Source of the DNA: Patagioenas fasciata
Taxonomy: Eukaryota > Chordata > Aves > Columbiformes > Columbidae
Assembly (NCBI RefSeq): GCF_037038585.1
Contig: NC_092560.1
Location: 60,494,049 to 60,558,048, forward strand
Reading direction: 5' to 3'
Length of the DNA: 64,000 nt
Shown here: positions 12,001-25,862 of the stretch, piece after piece
Layout: every line of letters starts with the position of its first letter
Position numbering within the stretch: position 1 is the stretch's first letter
Notes under the pieces: generated by a model
What the model saw: the letters and a program-made list of their open reading frames with translations, nothing else
What the model was told of the DNA's origin: nothing
Databases searched by the model: none
Program-made: the position numbers and the translations under genes

Positions 12001-15000
12001 AAAAGAGAAATACAGCTGGATAGATTCCTAAAATACTCAGCACTGATTTATGCATTTCAGTAAACTCAGTCACAAAAGCAGAGCTGGGTAAATAGTAGGA
12101 AAAATTATTCATAGAGACATTTACAAACCCCTTACAATTTGGCTATAGTCCCACCCCTTATACTTGCTTGTTTTAAAAAATATTCAGCAGGATTTGGATG
12201 ATGTCAATATGCAGCCATGATAATCCTGATACCAGTATTACTGTTACATTTGAAACAGAAAATTATTTTCCTCTGTTTACATGGTCAAAAAAGGCACAAT
12301 ATTATTTAACATAATTCAAACACATAGATAAAGTATTATAAATGACTAAAAATATTAGAGCGAACAGTTTTCAAGTAATACAGTACTTGATAGCTGGTGA
12401 CACAAAGCTGTTTAAATAATGAAGAAGTGATACATACATTCATAAAAATGACAGGGTGAAGGTCTTCAGCATTCTGAGGTCCTTTCAACTGTGACTTCTA
12501 TTGAACCAACAAAAAATGAAACTCGTATTGGTTTGTATCACACTAAACTTATTTTTGTCATCTCTTCTTGTGATTGAAATAGGCAATAGAGAAGTTCCAC
12601 TCAATTTAACACAAAATTGATCTTTTCAGCCTAAAACAAAAAATTTCATTTTGGGATACTCATTTGAGGAAAAACAAGTAATAAAGCTGCACCATGAGGA
12701 AATATCCTTTTATTCTGTAGCTTACAAAGCCTGAGGACACCTCATGTCGATGTCTCACATCTTGGCCTCTCAATATTTATGGAAGTAGCTTATAGGAGGT
12801 GAAACACCATCAACAAGAGCAGCCCACTCTAGAAAATTCCCCCAGCTCCTAGCTGGAATACTTAGCAGAAACCAGGTTTGGTTTTGTTCCTGCCTTAACT
12901 GGAACAGAGAAGTAATGAACCTCCAGCTCCATTGTTTGAACAGGATTCCAGGCCCTTGCTCAACACACTTTTGGTCTAGACAAAGAGAATCCGCTTTACA
13001 AGCACAGAGGAAGACCATTCATCTGAGAACTGGGCATTTATGGCATTCTGTTTAGAAGCTAAGATCTGTACCCTGAAGAGGAAGGACCTCAGCTCAACTT
13101 TGCTGTATCTGGAGTGAATGCACTAGCCACATTACCCAGTGAAGGAGAAGATTATTTTCTGCTTGGAAAAAGAAATCTACCCATACAATTAACCAGAATA
13201 AACAATTCAAGACCTCTCTTAGAAGGCATTTGTTACTTGATAAAAAGAGCAGTTGTTCATATATCACTCTGATATTCTCCTAGGAAGGAAAAAAGAATAA
13301 GTAAGAGGAATGTCCAGGAAAATTAGGTATAGTTTGAGCATCTCTGGAGTTTGGAAATCCTTAAGTCTCAGAAAAATATTTGATTGACATAGTCATTAGT
13401 GTTCTCTATGGCCATGTTTCTCAAATGGTCAAAAGATGATCAGTGAAAATGGCTATAAAATAGAGGATTTTTAAGCACACACAAAAGCAGGGAAACAAAC
13501 ACAAAAGCAGATAAAGAGAAAACAGCAAGAGCAGCAGATTTGGTGATCCTGTAGCAGGGACCGCACTCCTCGGTGCCTTTGCCCCACTTAAATGCCTTTG
13601 CCTGGGTGCTGCTTTGGGGATACCCCAGTTAGTGATGTAATGAAAATAAATTTACCATTTGCATTTAATCCATGGTTTTGTGGTTCTTCCTGCATCCTGC
13701 CTGTGCCAGCTCACACAAAACCAGGAATCTACTAAAGTACAGAATATGTCACTTCACATCAGGGGTCCTAAAAAATGCTATCTGAGCTGCATTGCAGGAA
13801 ACTATGTTAGAAAGGCACAATAACTCATCACACAGTGGAGTTTTAGAAAACAGAAGGCAAAAAAATCACGATGCATTTATCTCTGTTACTTCTTTATCAC
13901 AGAAGTGACAAGGAGACCTCAGATCTGGAGAGGGCAAGGCTGCCAAGAGGGTAAGGACACTAACCAGGAAGGAATGCTCGTCATGATGATGTAAACTGCA
14001 GTCCCAAAACCATTTTCCAGATAGTCTGGGAACAGATCTGGGAAGAGGTCTGTGGTTCCCAGGTTATGAGGGCATGGAGCCTGAAGTCAAGCAACTGACC
14101 CCTCGCACCCTGGAATAACAAATGTCATAATTCTACCTAAATAGACACCAGCATTTTTGATGAGGTGAGCTCTCCCACCCAGAATGGCATGGCAATACAA
14201 TCCAATTAATTATTTTAAACACCACTGTGAGGAATATAATTCAGAAAAAGTATCGAAGGAAAAAAAAGGCATAATTACTTTCCATACAAGCATTTGATCA
14301 CAAGTTCAGAAACTCATTTCCTTTAGTAGCATATGGCCCATTAAATTCTTGCACATTTTAAAATTATGTATTGTCCTATGGCCATAGTACATTTTAGGAA
14401 AGCAATATAGCATTTCTAATTCTTCAGGAAGAAATGAGTATGGAGACCTGTATACTTGCATTCATTCTTCGTCCGTTGTGGTATTCAGTTTCAGTTTTTA
14501 GTCAGTTCACCCAGGTTATTCTGAAATATTTGGGACTGCTACAAACAGTGTATTGGAATCAAGCTTGTCTCAGGTAGTCCAAAGAATAAAATATTTTATG
14601 TGGACTTTTGCAGATTTCTTTAAATGTTCTGTGTTTGCTTCGTGATTTACATCCAGAAATAAATGGGAGAAAAAGAGTAAGCTTATGCTTCGTAACTTCA
14701 TACTACAAAATGTAAGAAGGATTTGAAGCGATAGGATTTGCTAAATCCCACCTTGATATATAATTGTCTCTGAGATCACAGGAAATAATAAACACCTGAG
14801 TGAGAAAGGAACTGTGCAAGGTGTGTACCACTGCCCTCTAACTGTATGTAATTGGAACTATTCAGTTACAGATCTGAGGCCTTGTATATTCAATATTTTT
14901 GAAAGCTAAACATTGCCTTTTAGCTGTGCAGATTCTTTGGGTTCTGAAGTTGATCATTGCAATTTGGTTTTGTCTGGCTTCTTCTGGGAGACGGGTGGGG

Positions 15001-18000
15001 TTGAGGACTTTGGGAAATGTGGTGGGGTTAAGCACATAAGCCAAGTGGACAAAAAAAGTGAATGGTTTAGTTAAAATTTAAAAGTTGCCTCCCATCATAC
15101 ATATTTTCTTTTTTCCTAAGCAGTTGTGCTACTATAGCAGAACCTGAGCTCTGGATCATTTATTCCAAGAAGCATTCCCTTTGTCTCCTCATCACTGTGC
15201 TGATGACTGCTACAGGTAATAGCACATAGCAAAAATCATTGCAACACTCAGAGCTGGGTGGCAGCTAACTGTAGGGATGAGGCACCTGTACACTGTCTCG
15301 GCTGCTCTCTCAATAGCTGGAATCAAGCTGCCTGTCCTACTAAAATGCATGCAGGTGTTCTGAAACCCGTTTCCCCCATCTGACTAGTTGCAAGTGTCAT
15401 GAGGCTACTAGAGCCTTCCTCCTCTGCTGTGGGCTGGAGGTGTCCCCAGACTACCTGCTTGTTTCTGTCCACGTCTGCCTTCAGTTCCTCACACCCTTCA
15501 CTGCTTCTCTCCTGTTGTCTGCCAGGCTGCAAGCTCTGCAAGCAGCTGTACAGAAGACTAAACTCCATTCTGCAAAGAGATTTCCTTCAGTATCAGGGGA
15601 AAACAAAAAGCAGTGACAGATTTTCTTCAAAAGGCATGAAGTTCAGGCAGCTGAAATATGCAGGAAAACAAAGGCATGGATGATGTGATTGCACAATTTC
15701 CAGGCGGGTAGAAAATACATTGGAGGAATAACTGTGGAAAGAAGCTACAAATACCCTTTTTGGCTACAGTCAAAGTTAATGCTTTGAGCTTAAGGAAGAA
15801 AAGGCTCCTACAGATACTGTATGGAGGATTATATAGAGTCTGACTCTTCTTTTGTTGGTGTCATAGTATAACCTTGATGTTCTAGTTTAACTTCACAATG
15901 TATTTTATAGTGTTTTATTTGTATATTAACCTTCAAATATAATATGGTGAAATGCCTCAGTCTATGTAAGGACCTGCAATAATGTTCCCCCCTAGCTTCA
16001 AATTCATGTATGCATCTTCCAAACACTATTTTACTTTCTCATATGAATGAGACATTTCTTCTATCTGAATTAGATTATTACTAGACATTGTTATTTTCTG
16101 GTTTGAGGAAAAATCACTCCTGAGTATATGGAACATGACCACTTGTATTTTAAGCAAAACCAAGTAGGAGGGGTCTGTGGTTAATAAACAGCCATCCATA
16201 TATACAGACTGTGCTCTACTGCATTGTAATAATTGTTCTGCTTAATAATGCTGTGGGGCAGCCTAAAATCAGATATAAACACTTCATCTGATTTTGAAGA
16301 ACATGCAAGATTTATCACTGGCAACTGCTTCTGTATTTTATATAAGGTTGACAGTATACGTTGCATAAAATTTAGTACTACAACCTTAAAGAATGAATAA
16401 TAAGTGAGTAGGTTTTAAATATATATAATGTCAAAGAACTATAATCCAAGTACGTGTTGACAGAAAAAAATGGGAGAGGAAAGTCAGTTCAGAGACTAGG
16501 AAGAGCACAAAAGAATTAAAAACAATCAAGGGATATGTTGTTTGTTACACTGAAGACACTAATTCTGCCTCTGTAGTTATACTAATACTCTCTGATGCCT
16601 GTTACAGAAATTGGAGTCAGAGATCTAATGCCATTCTGCTCATGCGTAAAAATACAGCTGATCATGGTAAGTAATTAGTTTACCAGTGTTATTTACCCTG
16701 TCACAGCAACACATACTTCATTACTTCTCCAAAGTGAACTATAAGCAGTTTTCTCTCATGAAACAGAACAGTCTTGAAACTATGCTGGAGATCATTAAAA
16801 AAAAAAAAATTACCCTTTGATCAGAACAGGCATTAAAATTTTTGCCACAATAAAGTTTATTTCACCTCCAATAGTGGGAAAATCTATCTTCAGATGACCA
16901 TGATGTACTGGTCAAAACCGATTTAATCATGTTATTGATAGTTCCCAAAGGAAGTAACTGGAGGGGGTGTAGATGAGTCAGTTCAACTCTTCTCTGTGTC
17001 TTGATGTCTCAGTACTTCAAATTACCCATGGTCTCTGAGTTACATGAGAGTTTTAAACATGGTCATCAGAAAGGACTAGATATCTTAAAAAGCCTCAGCC
17101 ACCCAAAGTCCTTAAATTAGATAATGCATTGACCTCTGCAAGTTTTCCTAGTTTTGAATGATTCTATTTATTTGTGTGTTATTTTACTGATAGCTTCTTA
17201 AATTATTGGAAAATCCTTCCTCCTAGGAAAGTCTGGTTGATTTTCAACACAGTGCAAGAAATGCACTGGATTGTGTGACAATTAACATTGTGTGCAAGCT
17301 TCATTATGTTCTCCAGAACTGAAATGCCATCTGCTTTAGTTTATAATACTTCTGTCACTATACCTTCTGCCTTTTACCAAGAAGCCTCAGGAAGGAAAAG
17401 TAATTTTTGAAATAAACACTGCCAACTAGAAGAGAATATTTAAGAAATCATTGCCAAGCCCGAAAGATACATGAACTGATGACAAATTGCATGCATAAAA
17501 GTATAGGCAAAATGCTGAATATTGTACAACATGAGCAGTTCTTCCTGAGAATTAAAAGTAGTGGGTGAGCAAAATTGTACATGCAGGTGTATTTTTACTT
17601 CAAGAATTGCTAAAACGCTAAAATTACAGATAAGATTATTTTACTTCTTTAAGTTATATGTCGTTAGCAAGAATTCACTATTCTTCTTCAGAAAACAAAA
17701 TTATAATTAAAGGAATAAAAACTACCATGTTTCTCCTTGGACGCTTTTTCTTTAGATAAAGTGAAATACTAAAATCCTGGACTGCTACCCAATCTAGATT
17801 TTCCTGAATGAGAATAAAAGAGGACATTTAAAGACTCAACTATGTAAAAGTGCTTCGGTTTGTGAGGAGATTCACAATGACAATAACAAAAGAGTTTGCC
17901 TGTCTTGAGGCAATGAAAGATTAAGTTTTTTGAATAGATTATTTTGTGAGTCCTTTAGAGAAAATGTAACCCTTAGGAGATATGTAGCAATCAAACGACA

Positions 18001-18299
18001 GCTAGTATGAACCTGGGACAGATCCAGGGAAGAAAGAGGAAATATCTGCTCAGCCTGAAAACACCATTTAGCCGGGACCCAAATGCAATGGGCTGACACA
18101 GGCTGTGCCTTTGACGGGCATCCCTCAAAAGTGCTAGCTCTGTACATCATGCATTCTTTTTGACGGGACTGACATGCTCAGCTTCCCCGGACAGAGTGCA
18201 TTATATTCCATCCATGTGCCTCTCTGTGTTTTGGGGTGACCGTCTCACCTTGCTGGCTGAGAGTCCCTGTTCGCTAAATGGGTTTCAGGCGTTGGCAGT
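6002..18299. other. Long intergenic stretch without recognised genes
   Basis: About 12 kb of AT-rich DNA with only short scattered frames lacking splice context or recognisable family similarity. No LINE or LTR remnant was identified by eye, though old degraded repeats would be missed. Distal regulatory elements of PARP8 or EMB could lie here but cannot be seen from one sequence. Confidence 0.5.
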
Positions 18300-18790
18300 A
18301 ACATGAAAAGGATTTATACTTCACAAGGGCCTTTTCTTGGTCTTTGCTCCAAGGCACTGCTGTCTGCTTGCGCTGCCTCTGTGTCCTCCTGGGCTCTGCC
18401 ACAGAAATACTCTTCTGCCCAGGCCGGCCAGCTCCTCACAACGAGAAAAGCAGATGTACCTGAAGAGGCTGACATCTGATCACAGTGCCCACCAGCAGTC
18501 CCAGGGCCTCCAGGCTGCCCTGCCAGGAGCAAGAGGCATGGCTGCAGAGATGCTGCAGCACAACCTGAGACAGGCACACTGAAAACAGTGCCCAGGAGGG
18601 ACTGGCAGCCTGGTCTGGTTGGGAATGGGCACATGGGCAGGCGGGAGGAGGCTGGAGGGCCAGGCAGGACCTGCTGGTGCCCCCCAGGCCTGGCACACAC
18701 AGGCACCAGGTGGGACATGATGGGCCTTGTGCGGAAGGAAGAGGAGAGCACAGTTCCTACCATTTCATTCTTCATTTGTCTTCTGCTTTC
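18300..18790. other. Locally GC-rich block of unknown nature
   Basis: About 490 bp are markedly richer in G and C than the flanks, with many CAGG/CCTG words and overlapping frames on both strands. I recognise no family. The overlap of several frames argues that they come from composition. A decayed GC-rich repeat is the simplest guess. Confidence 0.35.
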
Positions 18791-19033
18791 TGATATGAGG
18801 AAATGATTGCTTTCACACTTCTACGCAGAAGTGTTGGAGTGCCATGAACACCTGAGGGCTGGCTCTCAGCACCGTCCCTGCCTCCAGGGCTGCTTCTGCT
18901 TCCCACAACAGGGCTGAAAAATATTTTCACTATAGGAAAAACATGACTTGATACCTATCAGATAAAACTTTCACACTGAAAGGAAAATCTGAAATACAAA
19001 ATTGAACAAAATATTGGATTCTCTATGCTGTTT

Positions 19034-19910
19034 CAAGGCTCATGGGTGGAGATAAGAACAGGGAGAGATCACTCACCAATTACCATCATGGGCAGAACAG
19101 ACGCCACTTGGGAAAATGAGTTTATTACCAAACAAATCAGAGTAGGATAATGAGAAATAAAATAAAATCTTAAAAACACTTTTCCCTACCCCTCGCTTCT
19201 TCCTGGGCTCAACTTCACTCCCAATTTCTCTAACTGCCCCCACATACGTGGTGCAGGGACACAAGGAATGGTCCTTCACACGTTGTCTCTGCTACTTTTT
19301 CTTCTTCAGACTCTCCCCCTGCTCCAGCGTGGGTCCCTTCCATGGTGTGCAGTCCTTCAGGCACAGACTGCTCCAGCCTGGGTCCCCATGGGGTCACAAG
19401 TCCTGCCAGCAAACCTGCTCCAGCCTGGGCTCCTCTCTCCATGGGACCACAGGTCCTGCCACGACCCTGCTCTAGCACAGGCTTCCCATGAGGTCACAGC
19501 CTCCTTCAGACATCCACCTGCTCCAGTGTGGTGTACTCCCTGGGCGGCAGGTGGAGATCTGCTTCCCCATTGACCTCCATGGCTGCAGGGGAATCTCTGC
19601 TCGGGTGCACCTCCTGCCTTCCTGCACTGAGCTTGGTGACTGCAGAGCTGTTTCTCTCACATATTCTCACTCCTCTCTCCAGCTGCAGTTGTGCATTTTT
19701 TTCCCCCTTCTTAAATATGTTATTCCAGAGGTGCTACCACCATTGCTGATGGGCTTGGCCTTGGCCAGCAGCAGGTCTAATTGGAGCTGGCTGGCCTCGC
19801 CTTGGTTCCATTGGACACAGGGGAACCTTCTAGCAGCTTCTCACAGAAGATGTCCCTGTAGCTCCCCAACTACCAAAACCTTGCTATGCAAAACCAATAC
19901 AGGGATTTAG
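19034..19910 (-). mobile_element. Degenerate long LTR-like avian interspersed repeat
   Basis: This segment resembles, from memory, a long avian LTR family. On the minus strand it has a TATA-like ATATTTAAG (about 19710-19720), then a GC-rich block made of ~50-bp tandem units, then an AATAAA (complement of 19121-19126) near its end. The ends do not show clean TG...CA termini or a target duplication, so it is probably truncated or decayed. Frames within it on both strands are frame-shifted and not genes. The family name is not claimed. Confidence 0.55.
19319..19610. repeat. Imperfect ~50-bp tandem repeat within the LTR-like element
   Basis: The word CTGCTCCAG, with minor variants, recurs at about 19319, 19368, 19415, 19467 and 19518, followed by weaker units near 19559 and 19600. 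Spacing is 41-52 bp. Each unit carries a GGGTCC/CCATGG-type middle and a CAGTCCT/CAAGTCCT-type end. The period is not a multiple of three, so the array is unlikely to be coding. Confidence 0.7.
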
Positions 19911-21889
19911 CATCCCAGTCACTCCCTGAAGAGTGCTGTGATCACATGGCCACAGACTCATGCTTACTTTCAGTCTGTCTCTTTCTCCCCATTTATCTTT
20001 AATTTTTCTGTGACAAATGTAAGAGCTATGGCGGAGACGGTGGGGACATGCTGGGGTTAGGGAGTGAGGGATGGGGCTGGAGCCTGCCATGGTGAAAGTG
20101 CAAGTCCTGTCTCAGTGCTGCCTTGACAAGGGGATTTTATTCTGCTCTGGCTGTTGAGAGGATGTCATTTCACAATTTCTCATTCATCAACCAGTTTATG
20201 TCAGGGTCAATCCTTAGGACAGACCTCTACATCTCTTCTAACTATAAATGTAGAAAGGGCAATTTAGTTGGGATGCTGGTGTCAAAAACTCTCCCCTTGA
20301 GAATGAGCTTGCAATATATGGTTATGTACTTTAAGTACTGTATTAGAGAGACAAACGCAGATTTGCTTTACCTTGTTCCTTACGGAAATCAATACATTCT
20401 GAAGTGTCTGTAAAAGCATAGCTACCAAAATAATGAAAAAAAAATCGCAAACAGGTACAAAAATAAAAGCATTGTCTTCATTCCTGGACCTGCAACAGAA
20501 AGGAATCTGTCAGAAGGACAAAGCTCTGAAGAGTGTCAGGAGAAGTCTGAGGAACAGGGAAAAGACAATCACTTGTTGAGGAGGAGAAGCATGAGCCCTG
20601 AGGAGATACAAATGATGACAGACCAGAAGCATAAAAACATAGGCAAACTGCCGACTGTGGTACTGAATAGTCCATTGTAAATTCAGCATAATGATAGGTG
20701 AGCAGATTTTTATATGTAGGAGTATATTAATTCCTTGCTCCAACAAAATAAACAATTGAGACAAAATCTAGAACATTTGGATTATAAACACAGAAAGAGA
20801 GAACTTAGAGCAAGCATAGACAGGAAAAAAGGACACAAGTTCTACTCTGAGGTATAACTTTCTCAAATCCCAGCTTTCCTCACTATGAAGGGAAATGGGG
20901 AAAACACTGAATTCATTGAGGTTTGGGTAGGTATAGCAAGGCAAAAACCAGAAATAAGCAGGTGCTGACTTTACACATAGGAAAAGGCATGCAAAGAAAT
21001 AGTGATACACACAACAACCACTTTTTTTTTCTCAGAAGTGGCTTCCCACTGGTTTTGCTAGATGCTGTCTACAACATGAAGCCTCTAGTTCTTAAAGATA
21101 TTTAAGGTGCTGTGCCAAATGACTTTTAAGGACCAGACCCCCACTTCTGCATTTTTTTCCTCTCCCTGAAAGAAATAAAAGGTCTCAAAAGTTCCTGTGC
21201 TAAATTTTTTTTACAATGTATTTAACACCATCACTAAAACTCTGGAATTATTGACTACAGTTAGATAACTAAGGCTTTGCTTTGGTAATTACCAGATTAC
21301 AAAGATGTCCTCAGTAGCATTTAGGTAGGTATGGCAGGATTAACTGTAGCATTCAAGTGTCTGAAATAATGCACTTTAATATTGACAAGCAAGAGCCAAG
21401 GCATCGTTTCTAAGGCCATATCCTCATTTTGTGTTGATTGCAACAAAAAGAATTATTTGCCAACATTCAGTATCATCTCAGATTTCTAAGAGTCTGAAAT
21501 AAAACCAACAGTCACCATCCAACCTACTATTATAATTTGCATAAGAGAGATGAATAATGGTGTTCAAAGTTGAGTTGATGTAAGCATTATCAGAAATAAG
21601 GGCAAAAAAATCACAAAGACAATGTTAAAACATTTACACTTCTTGATCTAGTCATATGACCGATATGCATCATCTTGCAGCTTGCTATCAAGAGCAAATG
21701 GGACATTCTCAGATGCAATCCAGCATATTTACAATGTCCATTTCTCTTGACTGAAAAAAAAAGTGGGGTTATGATACGCACTGCTTGGTGACAGTTGAAA
21801 ATCTTTCAACTTTTCAAACTTCTTTTGAAAATCCCCTGTTTAACCAAGCTTGTTTTGTTTCTTCATGGCGGTACTAGTTCTTCAAAACC
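19911..21889. other. Intergenic, nothing recognised
   Basis: AT-rich sequence with short frames only. No repeat family or gene was recognised. Confidence 0.5.
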
Positions 21890-22216
21890 ATGGTATTTCA
21901 CAGTATCACAGTATGTTTGGGATTGGAAGGGACCTCAAAAGATCATCTAGTCCAATCCCCCTGCTGGAGCAGGAACGCCTAGGTGAGGTCGCACAGGAAT
22001 GTGTCCAGGCGGGCTTTGAATGTCTCCAGGGAAGGAGACTCCACAACCTCCCTGGGCAGCCTGTTCCAGTGCTCTGTTACCCTCACTGAGAAGAAGTTCT
22101 TTCTCAAATTTAAGTGGAACCTCTTGTGTTCCAGCTTGATCCCATTGCCCCTTGTCCTATCATTGTTTGCCACTGAGAAGAGCCTGACTCCATTCTCGTG
22201 GCACTCACCCTTTCTG
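21890..22216 (-). mobile_element. 5'-truncated CR1 LINE, 3' end with C-terminal ORF2 remnant
   Basis: The plus strand starts with TTTCACAGTATCACAGTATG, the complement of the CR1 ATACTGTG terminal repeat, followed by GGAAGGGACCTCAAAAGATC, the complement of the conserved CR1 3' tail. Minus-strand translation of about 64 residues includes [17 protein letters not shown] and [15 protein letters not shown], the C-terminal end of the CR1 ORF2 protein. Similarity to the longer copy at 52888 stops near 22216, which marks the 5' truncation. It is non-functional. Confidence 0.9.
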
Positions 22217-23743
22217 ATGCTGATTTGGAATTCTCTGTAGGGTTCAGTGTCAGTTCTGTTCCTTTATTAGACCTCACTGTGAAAGTTATCAATGTTGAAA
22301 TGGTGTTCACACCTAGGAATAAAGAACCCCAATAAGCACACAGAGCTCATTTCTTATTCTAGCCTTTTCCCTCTGTTTTGACCATAAACTCTGCATACCT
22401 CTTTTCAAACCACCCATACAATAAAGTGCTCATTTTTAAAATGTCTTGTACAGTGTATCACAGCTTTATTTCTTATGCAATACTCAGCAGAACAATGTAA
22501 TGCAAGTCAGAAAACTGACACTTCAATGGTTCAATACTATGAGTAAAATTCAGTTATGAGGAACATTCATGTTACGACTATGACATTTCACTAAATACAT
22601 GATTTATCATAACCAGTCTCACCTGACTCCTGATTCAAAAAACCCAAAGATCTCCCAAAACAACTGAATGTGCAGTATCTTCTAGCAAGGATCAATGCCT
22701 TTTTTTACATTTAAAACTATACAGTTGTTCAGGTATCTTCAGAGAATGATCACCTCTCCTTTTGTCTTACAGGTCAGCAGTTCAAAACTAGCTTGTCTCA
22801 GCAGTAAGTGAATGCTGTTACCTTCAGAAAAGTATTCACTGCTCTATATAATGTACTATCAAGTCTTGTTGCATTCTGAGATTTTTACACCAATACATTA
22901 TTGTGGTATATGGAGTGCAACCATATTGCATTATGTATAGATAATTTTGTCACATTTTAAAACTACTGGAATATTCCCTTTTAGATATGCCCTGTCTAAA
23001 AGAAGAAACAGTAAGCTCAGAAAAAGGAAAACAGGCATAGGCTGCTCATATATATTTGAAAGAAGATGGCTTTAAAATGAAAGGATAATGGGACTAAATG
23101 TATGAATGTCCAATGCGATAACAAAACACAGTTTTTTCTGCAGTATCGAAGACAAACACAGACAAGGGAACTGCCGTTCAGAAGTGCATTCACAGTGCCT
23201 GCTAACAGGGACCAGTGAGGATGGCTCAGCTCCCAGCATCCCAGTGTCCTGTGTCCAGCCACAGTCAGGCTGCAGGGATGTTTGCTGCAAGGCAATGTAC
23301 CTCTGTTGTTTGGAGCTGGCATTCAGGAGATTCACAATTTACACTGAATATTAGGGGAAGATCAAGCTCCCTTGAGAGTGCTGGCTGTACTCTGAGAAGA
23401 TTTCTAGTCATAAATAGAGAGGAAACTAGATGGCGTGCCAGGAGCAGGATATTTCTCTAGCTCATTAGAGCTCATGTTCAGACATGCACTTGCCTAGTCA
23501 GACAGCGTAAATGTGCCCAATGTAAAGTGCAACAGAAAGTGCAAACCAGTCATAACAAATCCAGTTTTCTAATTTATCCTTCTAATGATAAATTCTTGTA
23601 ACAAGAATTGAAGAGAAGTCAGAGAATAGCAGATACTACATGATTTTTAGATGAGTGTTACTCTCAGTTGTTTTAGAAGGGAAAGTTTTTTCTTAGGATG
23701 TAGTAGTGATTTCTATTATAGTTAACACACCATTTAATTCATG
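22217..23743. other. Intergenic, nothing recognised
   Basis: AT-rich, short frames only. A region around 23010-23460 has overlapping frames on both strands without splice context or similarity that I recognise. Confidence 0.5.
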
Positions 23744-23800
23744 GAATCATAGAATATCTCAAGTTGGAAGGGACCCATAAGGATCAATGGTTCCAGATAT
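23744..23800 (-). mobile_element. Short CR1 3'-end remnant
   Basis: The plus strand reads AATCATAGAATATCTCAAGT then TGGAAGGGACCCATAAGGAT, the complement of the last ~50 bases of CR1 elements. The rest of the element is absent or decayed. Confidence 0.75.
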
Positions 23801-25797
23801 GTACACTTTTCCTCTTGTTAGCTCAACAGAGCTTGCGGATTTGAAAAACACAAACTATGATTCAAAGGTATGTTTAGTAGATATTATACTGTGATAAAAG
23901 TCACTATTTCCCAGCTGAGCAGAGATCATAATCTTCCTCAAAACATCATAGCTGCCACCACCCATCTACTCTCTCAACTCCACTGAATCCAGTGGAGTGG
24001 CAACTCAGTACGTAGCTATCAGCAGTGATGTTGCCTAAGGATAATGAGGCAGAACCTAGAAAGAGGAAGTTTTCTTTCCTGCAGAGTTGTGCCCCAGGGC
24101 AGATTACTGTTGTATGTGAAGGGAAACTAATGACTTGTCATTATCATACAGAAAGTTCAGGTTTCTTGTTTTGCTTTAAGCTTGATTTGCATATTCCTCA
24201 TTAGTTTATTTTATATAAACATTGCTTGTTTTGGATATGTCTACACTATCTTGCAGATACAGACCCAAACCTGCACTCAAGTCCAAGCTCACCCACGCCA
24301 GAAATGCCTGGACGTTGGCCTAGATTAGACCATTCCTAATAGGACACTGAATCACATGCTGCCATTAAGATGCCAACCACATTCATGATGGCTCTCTGAT
24401 TGGTGCATACTGACAGTGGGAAGAACTTCATACATGTTTCCTACAAGCAAGTTTTTTGTGCCTGTAGTTCATGATCTGAGAATATTCTCCAGACAGTACG
24501 TTCCCTCTATGTCTATGTAGGAAGATGAGTGAAAAAAAAAATACTATATAAACTTAGCATAAAGGATGTGATAGTCACACTCCTTATCTCCTCTTCTCCA
24601 ATAAGAAATACAACAGATGATTGTACTTCTTCATTCAAATTATACTCAAATGCATACACACACAAAAAGGCAAAAGCTGTTGCAGGTAGGTAACACCGAG
24701 AAACAAACATGCAGATGATAAACATTATTTTCTAGTTTCTGCTGTTAGAGGGAAAAAGTAGCAAACACTGTACAAAGGTATTATCTGTATAAGAGACATA
24801 GAAGTGCTACTTGATAGCACTGCTGCTCTCAGTAGAAATCTTCTGGAAAAATGATTGCTCAGTTCCCAGAGAAATTCAGTCCTTTTGTGAGATCTTGCCC
24901 TTTTGTACTTTTCTTCCTTTTTAAAAGCACAGAAGTTTAATTTTTTGAAATACAGTGGATGCCTGTTCAGGACTAAATGTGAACAGTCATACTGTGAATC
25001 AGATAGGCTGCATACTTGGCATACACACAAAGAATTGGAAACGGTGATGTTTCCGGCTTCAGTTGACTTCAGGTTGCCATTACAAGATCCTGTCTCTTTT
25101 GAAAAGCTCCTCTTTTGAAAAGCTCTGAGTGTGTTTTTTATTTTTTTCGTGTTACAAAATGTTACACAGTATGTGCTTTAGGGAAACGTGGACAGGAAAA
25201 ATGCCCCACTTTCTTCTGACACCACCAAAAAGCACTCAAAAAAAGATTCATTTTAGCAATTTGAAAAAAAAAAATAGTGTGAAATGAGGTAATTGAACGG
25301 TCATGACTCAATCTGTTAGTGAGATTACATTAAGTGTTGTATGAACAGTATCATATTCCTCGTTACAAGCCCCCCTACAGATGGGCTTTCTTTGCAAGGA
25401 TCTTTGTGTTTCAAGTAGTAACACCTGTATTGCTTCTACCCAAGATATCACAGGACATACTTTAAAGATCTGCTAAAGAGTGCAAAGGTTTTCAAGAATA
25501 AGTATGTATCTGAAAGGGGAAACTGACAAAAAAAAAAAAAAGAAGCAATAAATGCACACTTTTTTTCCTACTAGAAAGGAAAGATATGATTCATGGAGTT
25601 TCATTAGACAGCACAATTTCTGCAGCACACAACAGCTGCAAGAATTAATGTACTGTAATTAGAGCTGCCTTAGAACTGGTTTCTCTTCCAGTGTTCAAGG
25701 ATAGGGCTCCAGAGAAGCTGTAGAAATAGTGATGAATTATGCTGCACTGATAAACTGGGATGTATTAGATGATGCAGGAGCTTCTTCCATACCTATA

Positions 25798-25862
25798 TAG
25801 GATCATCGAATGTTTTTTGTTGGAAGAGATATTTAAAGGTCATCTAGTCCAACCCCCCTTAT
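25798..25862 (-). mobile_element. Short CR1 3'-end remnant
   Basis: The plus strand contains AGGATCATCGAATG, TTGGAAGAGATATTTAAAGG and TCATCTAGTCCAACCCCC, the complement of the conserved CR1 tail. It is severely 5'-truncated, with no coding sequence left. Confidence 0.8.

Noticed and set aside
18314-18806. Cluster of overlapping frames on both strands
   Set aside because: They follow local GC richness; none shows motifs, and frames conflict with one another.
19230-19910. Frames of up to 140 codons on both strands
   Set aside because: They fall within a decayed LTR-like repeat with a ~50-bp tandem array, a period that does not keep frame.
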